The position numbers and the translations under genes were made by a program. From JBCAXA01 sp038534295 (GTDB taxonomy: Bacteria; Pseudomonadota; Gammaproteobacteria; Steroidobacterales; Woeseiaceae), in the NCBI GenBank assembly GCA_038534295.1, contig JBCAXA010000010.1, forward strand, positions 1 to 15,370: a DNA stretch of 15,370 nt, read 5' to 3'. The notes beneath the pieces were generated by a model, which made no database searches, had not been told where the DNA came from, and worked only from the letters and a program-made list of their open reading frames with translations. Shown here piece by piece: positions 11,857 through 15,370 of this stretch (positions are counted from its first letter, which is position 1; every line of letters begins with the position of its first letter).

Positions 11857-12237
11857 TTACTTGAGCTCAACCGAAGCGCCGGCTTCCTCGAGCTGCTTCT
11901 TGAGCTCTTCGGCTTCGTCCTTCGACGCGCCTTCTTTGATCGTCGACGGAGCGCCTTCGACCATGTCCTTCGCTTCTTTGAGGCCAAGACCGGTGATGCC
12001 GCGAACGGCTTTGATCACCTGGACCTTGTTCGAGCCAAAGCTGGTCATGACGACGTCAAATTCGTCTTTCTCAGCCGCCGCTTCGCCGCCAGCATCCGCA
12101 CCCGGTGCGGCTGCAACCGCAACCGGCGCAGCAGCGCTGACGCCCCACTCTTCTTCGAGCATTTTTACGAGCTCGACCACTTCCATGATCGGCTTAGCGC
12201 TCAGTTCTTTCAGCAGTTCTTCGTTAGAAAGTGCCAT
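11857..12237 (-). CDS. rplL: 50S ribosomal protein L7/L12
   Basis: L7/L12 forms the dimers bound to L10 that make the flexible ribosomal stalk and recruit translational GTPases such as EF-G and EF-Tu, both also encoded here. The product has 126 residues (E. coli 121). It has an N-terminal dimerisation helix region (LSNEELLKELSAKPIMEVVELVKMLEE-type, about 1-33), an Ala/Gly-rich hinge (about 34-57) and the conserved C-terminal domain (from EKDEFDVVMTSFG to the end) with KVQVIKAVRGITGLGLKEAK. The ATG is at 12237-12235 with AAGGA at 12251-12247. It sits 40 nt downstream of rplJ and is likely co-regulated with it through the rplJ leader. Stop is TAA. A 150-nt gap with an attenuator-like hairpin separates it from rpoB. 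Confidence 0.98.
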   Translation of the reverse strand: MALSNEELLKELSAKPIMEVVELVKMLEEEWGVSAAAPVAVAAAPGADAGGEAAAEKDEFDVVMTSFGSNKVQVIKAVRGITGLGLKEAKDMVEGAPSTIKEGASKDEAEELKKQLEEAGASVELK

Positions 12238-12277
12238 TGTCTTGTTTCCTTAAACGTAGGTTCTTAAGTCAGTACGG

Positions 12278-12802
12278 TTAGGCTGCATCGCGCGTCGCGT
12301 ACGCATTCATCGTCCGCGACAGCATCGCGCCCGGCTCGGCCAGCGTTCTGACGAGCTGAGACATCGGTGCAGCCAGCATGCCGACGAGCATGCCGCGTGC
12401 TTCATCCAGAGTCGGGAGACTTGCCAGTGCATCTATCTGATCGGCCCCCATCAGTTGGCCGCCGGCGGACAAGGCCACCGGTTTCAGATTGTCGTGCTCT
12501 TTGGCGAAGTTCTTGATGATTCTGGCGGACGCACCCGGATCCTCGGTAGCGAATGCGATGAGGAGCGGGCCCTTGAACGAATCCTGCATGCATTCGAACT
12601 CGGTACCTGCCACTGCGCGGCGGGCAAGAGTGTTCTTGACCACACGCAGATAAACGCCAGCGTTACGCGCTTCCGCACGCAAGGCCGTCATTTCCTCGAC
12701 GGAAAGGCCGCGATATTCGGCAGCAACTGCCGACAAGGCCTCACCGGCGACCGCACTCACCTCGGCGACAACCGTCTTCTTGTCTTCGAGACTCAAAGCC
12801 AT
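12278..12802 (-). CDS. rplJ: 50S ribosomal protein L10
   Basis: L10 anchors L7/L12 dimers to 23S rRNA at the base of the GTPase-associated stalk; in enterics the L10-L12 complex also represses its own mRNA. The 174-residue protein (E. coli 165) opens with MALSLEDKKTVVAEV, has the rRNA-binding domain with EYRGLSVEEMTALRAEAR and VVKNTLARRA, and ends in an Ala/Met-rich helix region (about 130-174) of the type that holds L12 dimers. The ATG at 12802-12800 follows the strongest ribosome site in the window, AGGAGGA at 12814-12808 with a 5-nt spacer. It is preceded by a 187-nt structured gap after rplA. Stop is TAA. Confidence 0.98.
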   Translation of the reverse strand: MALSLEDKKTVVAEVSAVAGEALSAVAAEYRGLSVEEMTALRAEARNAGVYLRVVKNTLARRAVAGTEFECMQDSFKGPLLIAFATEDPGASARIIKNFAKEHDNLKPVALSAGGQLMGADQIDALASLPTLDEARGMLVGMLAAPMSQLVRTLAEPGAMLSRTMNAYATRDAA

Positions 12803-12970
12803 TGTGTTCCTCCTGGCATTTCGGTCCTAAACCAAAGGCCGCCTTCCCTGACAGCCCACCTTTGTCGAAAGGCGACCGAAAGCCAGCTTGCTGACTCAAG
12901 ATTCGCCATCTACGCAGGCCGTTATTAAGCGTTCCGTCGCAATCGACGGAGGCACCTGCGGTCTTCGACG
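12803..12970 (-). promoter_or_regulatory. L10 leader: autoregulatory mRNA structure upstream of rplJ
   Basis: The rplA-rplJ gap has the layout expected of a gammaproteobacterial L10 leader. CGCAGG (12960-12955) pairs with CCTGCG (12918-12913) and encloses a perfect CCGTCG/CGACGG hairpin with an ATTG loop (12949-12934). The following TAGATGGCG resembles the conserved block after this stem in known L10 leaders (from memory, not a search). Nearer the gene, TTTCGGTC (12881-12874) pairs with GACCGAAA (12826-12819) just above the ribosome site and encloses a CCTTT/AAAGG hairpin. CCTCC at 12952-12948 is complementary to the ribosome site. In E. coli, L10-L12 binding to this leader blocks rplJ and rplL translation; the same is inferred here. 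Confidence 0.65.
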
Positions 12971-12989
12971 ACTTCCCCGTAGGGAATTC

Positions 12990-13688
12990 TTAACGTGCGT
13001 CTAACGACGCCTGATCTACACCAATACCGGGTCCCATCGTCGACGACACCGTCAGTCGCTTCAGGTACTGGCCTTTCGAGGCCGCCGGTTTGGCTTTTTT
13101 CAAATCCGCAATCAAGGTCTCCAAGTTCTCGCGCAACGCGCCAACCTCGAAATCAACCTTGCCGATCGTGCAATGAATGATGCCCGCCTTGTCCGTGCGG
13201 TAACGCACCTGACCGGCTTTGGCGTTTTTGACCGCGCCCTCGACGTCCGGCGTTACCGTGCCGACCTTCGGGTTCGGCATTAGGCCGCGCGGGCCGAGAA
13301 TCTGACCGAGCTGTCCAACCACACGCATCGCGTCCGGCGTCGCAATGACGACGTCGAAGTTGAGGTCGCCGCCCTTCACCTTTTCAGCGAGATCTTCGAA
13401 ACCCACGACGTCGGCACCGGCAGCGGTCGCTTTTTCAGCGTTTTCGCCCTGCGCGAATACCGCGACACGCACCGATTTACCGGTACCGTTTGGCAACACC
13501 GTCGAACCGCGCACGACCTGGTCCGACTTGCGTGGATCCACGCCAAGATTGACCGACACGTCGACGCTTTCGCGAAACTTGGCCGTAGACAGTTCTTTGA
13601 CGAGATTCAGCGCTTCATCGAGGTCGTAAGCCTTACCGGGCTCGAGCTTCTCGACAGCCGCCTTACGAGCTTTGGTCAAGCGAGCCAT
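12990..13688 (-). CDS. rplA: 50S ribosomal protein L1
   Basis: L1 forms the mobile stalk beside the E site that helps release deacylated tRNA, and in E. coli it represses the rplK-rplA mRNA. The 232-residue protein (E. coli 234) has the family start MARLTKARKAAVEKL and Asp/Lys-rich domain I. It also has the conserved GPRGLMPNPKVGTVTPDV block near residues 140-157, and the C-terminal KRLTVSSTMGPGIGVD that completes the rRNA-binding domain. The ATG (13688-13686) overlaps the rplK stop by one base (TAATG), a classic sign of translational coupling. Its ribosome site, GGAAGGGG at 13703-13696, lies inside the end of rplK. Stop is TAA. Confidence 0.98.
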   Translation of the reverse strand: MARLTKARKAAVEKLEPGKAYDLDEALNLVKELSTAKFRESVDVSVNLGVDPRKSDQVVRGSTVLPNGTGKSVRVAVFAQGENAEKATAAGADVVGFEDLAEKVKGGDLNFDVVIATPDAMRVVGQLGQILGPRGLMPNPKVGTVTPDVEGAVKNAKAGQVRYRTDKAGIIHCTIGKVDFEVGALRENLETLIADLKKAKPAASKGQYLKRLTVSSTMGPGIGVDQASLDAR

Positions 13689-14122
13689 TATTCAACCCCT
13701 TCCGTTTCAAGACCCATGCTGCGCGCTGTTCCGGCAATCGAGCGGACAGCGGCGTCGAGATCGGCGGCAGTCAGGTCCGGTTCCTTCGTCTTCGCAATTT
13801 CCTCGAGCTGCTCACGCGTCACCTTGCCCACCTTGACGGTGTTCGGTGTGCCCGAGCCTTTTTTCACGCCCGCGGCCTTGCGCAGCAAAATCGCGGCAGG
13901 CGGCGTCTTCTTGATGAACGTGAAACTGCGATCCGAATACACGGTGATGATCACCGGCACCGGCAGCCCCTGCTCCATGCCCTGCGTCTCGGCGTTGAAC
14001 GCTTTGCAGAATTCCATGATGTTGACGCCGTGCTGACCAAGCGCCGGACCCACCGGCGGGCTGGGGTTCGCCTGTCCTGCCGGTACCTGGAGCTTGATGT
14101 AGCCCGTTACCTTCTTTGCCAT
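13688..14122 (-). CDS. rplK: 50S ribosomal protein L11
   Basis: L11 binds the GTPase-associated centre of 23S rRNA beside the L10-L12 stalk and is needed for RelA activation and for thiostrepton action. The 144-residue protein (E. coli 142) has the canonical N-terminus MAKKVTGYIKLQVPAGQANP. The thiostrepton-site prolines are in PSPPVGPALGQ, followed by GVNIMEFCKAFN and the C-terminal rRNA-binding domain with SGTPNTVKVGKVTREQ. The N-terminus and Lys residues here are methylated by PrmA in other species. The ATG is at 14122-14120 with GAGGA at 14134-14130 and a 7-nt spacer. It overlaps rplA by one base. The 118-nt gap to nusG holds two hairpins that may form the L1 repressor site. Confidence 0.98.
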   Translation of the reverse strand: MAKKVTGYIKLQVPAGQANPSPPVGPALGQHGVNIMEFCKAFNAETQGMEQGLPVPVIITVYSDRSFTFIKKTPPAAILLRKAAGVKKGSGTPNTVKVGKVTREQLEEIAKTKEPDLTAADLDAAVRSIAGTARSMGLETEGVE

Positions 14123-14139
14123 TGTCGTTTCCTCGTGGG

Positions 14140-14192
14140 TCCAAACGCTCGCCTAGCGAGCTCCCCGGTTTGCCGGCCCGCACATGTCGGGC
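14140..14192 (-). promoter_or_regulatory. Candidate L1-binding leader upstream of rplK
   Basis: Two stems lie between nusG and rplK: GCCCG/CGGGC with a 7-nt loop (14192-14176) and a perfect GCTCGC/GCGAGC stem with a TAG loop (14161-14147). Weaker outer pairing of CCGGG with TTTGG could extend the second. In E. coli, L1 represses this operon by binding a stem-loop just upstream of the rplK start, so position is the main argument. I could not match the L1-site consensus base by base. Confidence 0.35.
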
Positions 14193-14240
14193 ACCGCCAG
14201 TCGCGGCACGCTCACGCGCACCGCCGAAAATATGTTGTGG

Positions 14241-14774
14241 TCAGGCTTTTTCGACCTGACTGAAGTCGAGCTCGACCGGTGTCGAGCGACCGAGAATCTG
14301 TACCGCCACCTGCAATTTGCTCTTCTCGTAGTTGACCTGCTCGACAACGCCGTTGAAGTCGTTGAACGGGCCATCAATGACGCGCACGACTTCGCCGGGC
14401 TCGAACAGAACTTTCGGCCGCGGCTTGTCGACGCCTTCCTGCACACGCTGCAAAATCGTGTTGGCTTCTTTCTCGGTAATCGGCGCCGGTCGGTCGCTGG
14501 AGCCGCCAATGAAACCCAACACTTTCGGCACTTCCTTGACGAGGTGCCACGTTTCGTCGTCCATCTCCATGTTGACCAGCACGTAGCCTGGAAAGAACTT
14601 GCGCTCGCTCCGGCGTTTCTGGCCTTCCTTCATTTCTACGACTTCCTCGGTAGGCACGAGGATGTCGCCAAACTTGTGCTCGAGGCCGCGCATTTTGACG
14701 CGCTCTTTCAGCGCCTCTTTAACTTTGTGCTCAAAGTTCGAGTAGGCGTGCACGATGTACCAACGCTTGGCCAC
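14241..14774 (-). CDS. nusG: Transcription termination/antitermination factor NusG
   Basis: NusG binds the beta' clamp helices and bridges RNA polymerase to Rho, to the NusE (S10)-containing antitermination complexes or to the leading ribosome. From the GTG at 14774-14772 the protein has 177 residues. It opens with the NGN domain (start-AKRWYIVHAYSNFE, then ILVPTEEVVEM and RKFFPGYVLVNMEMDDETWH) and ends in a KOW domain (LFEPGEVVRVIDGPFNDFNG, closing with TPVELDFSQVEKA). I chose this start because it matches the usual (M)AKRWY N-terminus and has a weak AGGA 9 nt upstream. An ATG at 14834 would overlap secE by 28 nt, and a GTG at 14795 has no ribosome site. It is 32 nt downstream of secE. Stop is TGA, and a GTCAGG/CCTGAC inverted repeat (14240-14260) spans the stop. 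Confidence 0.95.
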   Translation of the reverse strand: MAKRWYIVHAYSNFEHKVKEALKERVKMRGLEHKFGDILVPTEEVVEMKEGQKRRSERKFFPGYVLVNMEMDDETWHLVKEVPKVLGFIGGSSDRPAPITEKEANTILQRVQEGVDKPRPKVLFEPGEVVRVIDGPFNDFNGVVEQVNYEKSKLQVAVQILGRSTPVELDFSQVEKA

Positions 14775-14806
14775 GTTTTCGGTTCCTGCTTCCACGGTCG
14801 TATCGC

Positions 14807-15190
14807 TCAAGCCGTCAACGTCCGTGTGACCCACAGGAGCAGCGAGTCCAGCGCCCAGAAAAACACGCCCATGATCAGCGTGAACACGAAAACGGCGATC
14901 GTTGTTTGCGTTGTTTCCTGTTTGGTCGGCCAGACAACCTTGCGAATCTCAATACGCGAGCCCTGAATGAACTTCCACAGCAGTCCGCCGCGCGTGGTCG
15001 AGAAAAACAGCGCGACGCCAATCGCGGTGCCAGCCATGACCATCAGCACGCGCAGCGCCAGCGCAATTTCTGCAAACGCCGGGTAGTAGTAGGCGAACAT
15101 GCCACCGATGATCGCCGCCGCTGCGACGAGCAGCTTCAGCGTATCCAGTGGTGTCGACTGGACTTCGTCTGTTTGTGTCTTTGCGTTCAT
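14807..15190 (-). CDS. secE: Protein translocase subunit SecE
   Basis: SecE clamps the SecY channel in the inner membrane and is essential for Sec-dependent export and membrane insertion. The 127-residue protein has the same length as E. coli SecE and, like it, three predicted membrane segments (about 18-36, 45-64 and 95-121) rather than the single one of many bacteria. The conserved amphipathic signature EIRKVVWPTKQET is at 81-93, before the last helix. The ATG is at 15190-15188; no other suitable Met exists before the first helix. The ribosome site is weak (GGAAA, 4 nt upstream), and the start lies only 13 nt after the 3' end of tRNA-Trp. Stop is TGA. Confidence 0.96.
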   Translation of the reverse strand: MNAKTQTDEVQSTPLDTLKLLVAAAAIIGGMFAYYYPAFAEIALALRVLMVMAGTAIGVALFFSTTRGGLLWKFIQGSRIEIRKVVWPTKQETTQTTIAVFVFTLIMGVFFWALDSLLLWVTRTLTA

Positions 15191-15203
15191 TTCGTTTCCG
15201 CGT

Positions 15204-15279
15204 TGGCAGGCCAGGAGGGAATCGAACCCCCAACCTGCGGTTTTGGAGACCGCCGCTCTGCCAATTGAGCTACTGGCCT
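15204..15279 (-). tRNA. tRNA-Trp (anticodon CCA)
   Basis: The 76-nt cloverleaf is complete. Acceptor arms AGGCCAG and CTGGCCT pair perfectly. The D-stem is GCTC/GAGC. The anticodon stem GCGGT/ACCGC carries loop CTCCAAA, giving anticodon CCA, which reads UGG (Trp). The T-stem GGGGG/CCCTC has one G-U and loop TTCGATT. The discriminator is G and the 3' CCA is encoded. It lies 13 nt after the tuf stop and 13 nt before secE, the tuf-trpT-secE order seen in many proteobacteria, so it must be cut out of a tuf-secE transcript. Confidence 0.98.
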
Positions 15280-15292
15280 AACGCGCATTCAC

Positions 15293-15370
15293 CTATTCGA
15301 TAATTTTCGAGACGACGCCGGCGCCGACGGTGCGACCGCCTTCGCGGATCGCAAAACGAAGACCGTCTTC
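15293..15370 (-). CDS. tuf: Elongation factor Tu, 3' end only (upstream copy, tufB position)
   Basis: The 25 visible codons read EDGLRFAIREGGRTVGAGVV followed by SKIIE, the conserved end of EF-Tu domain III. The stop is TAG, unusual beside the TAA stops of most genes here; a second in-frame TAG follows five codons later, at the junction with the tRNA. The gene continues off the right edge. It is the upstream tuf copy, lying before tRNA-Trp and secE as in Pseudomonas-type genomes. How closely it matches the other copy cannot be tested because the visible parts do not overlap. Confidence 0.95.
   Translation of the reverse strand, partial: EDGLRFAIREGGRTVGAGVVSKIIE

Noticed and set aside
14195..14240. 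Possible rplK promoter with CATATT as -10
   Set aside because: No acceptable -35 box 16-18 nt upstream; E. coli has a promoter here but the sequence does not support one.
14240..14260. GTCAGG/CCTGAC inverted repeat at the end of nusG as a terminator
   Set aside because: The stem is only 6 bp with a 9-nt loop, overlaps conserved coding sequence, and has no T-run directly after it on the minus strand (CACAACATATTTT follows).

Overview
The window is a housekeeping stretch from a GC-rich proteobacterium, most likely a gammaproteobacterium. The basis is the gene order, a 127-residue three-helix SecE, a NusG with 'KRWYIVHAYS' near its N-terminus, and RpoB and RpoC with gammaproteobacterial-type motifs. 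Every gene lies on the minus strand, so transcription runs from high to low coordinates. Read that way the order is: tuf (3' end only), tRNA-Trp, secE, nusG, rplK, rplA, rplJ, rplL, rpoB, rpoC, rpsL, rpsG, fusA, tuf (5' end only). This is the known arrangement in which the secE-nusG / ribosomal stalk / RNA polymerase block joins directly to the str operon.

Right part (15370 to about 14240): the last 25 codons of one EF-Tu gene, a complete tRNA-Trp with encoded CCA only 13 nt from the genes on either side, then secE (translocon subunit) and nusG (transcription elongation factor). Middle-right (14122 to 11857): L11, L1, L10 and L7/L12, which build the L1 stalk and the GTPase-associated L10-L12 stalk. 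A structured leader upstream of rplJ looks like the L10 autoregulatory leader. Centre (11706 to 3344): rpoB and rpoC, preceded by a perfect 12-bp hairpin in the rplL-rpoB gap, where an attenuator is known in E. coli. Left part (3343 to 1): the str operon, with a near-consensus sigma-70 promoter just after rpoC, a long structured leader, then S12, S7, EF-G and the start of a second EF-Tu gene.

The proteins form one programme: RNA polymerase and its elongation factor, ribosomal proteins, the elongation factors that dock on the stalk, the tRNA for Trp, and a Sec translocon subunit. I found no mobile element, CRISPR array, defence system or unknown protein-coding gene, and no gene-free stretch above 300 nt; the longest gap is the 241 nt between rpoC and rpsL. 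The most interesting signals are non-coding. The rpsL leader carries a perfect 12-bp long-range inverted repeat and a chain of mutually exclusive stems including a terminator-like hairpin. Other points are the compact spacing around the tRNA, the very short rpsL-rpsG gap with no room for an E. coli-type S7 operator, and non-canonical initiation regions on rpsL and fusA.
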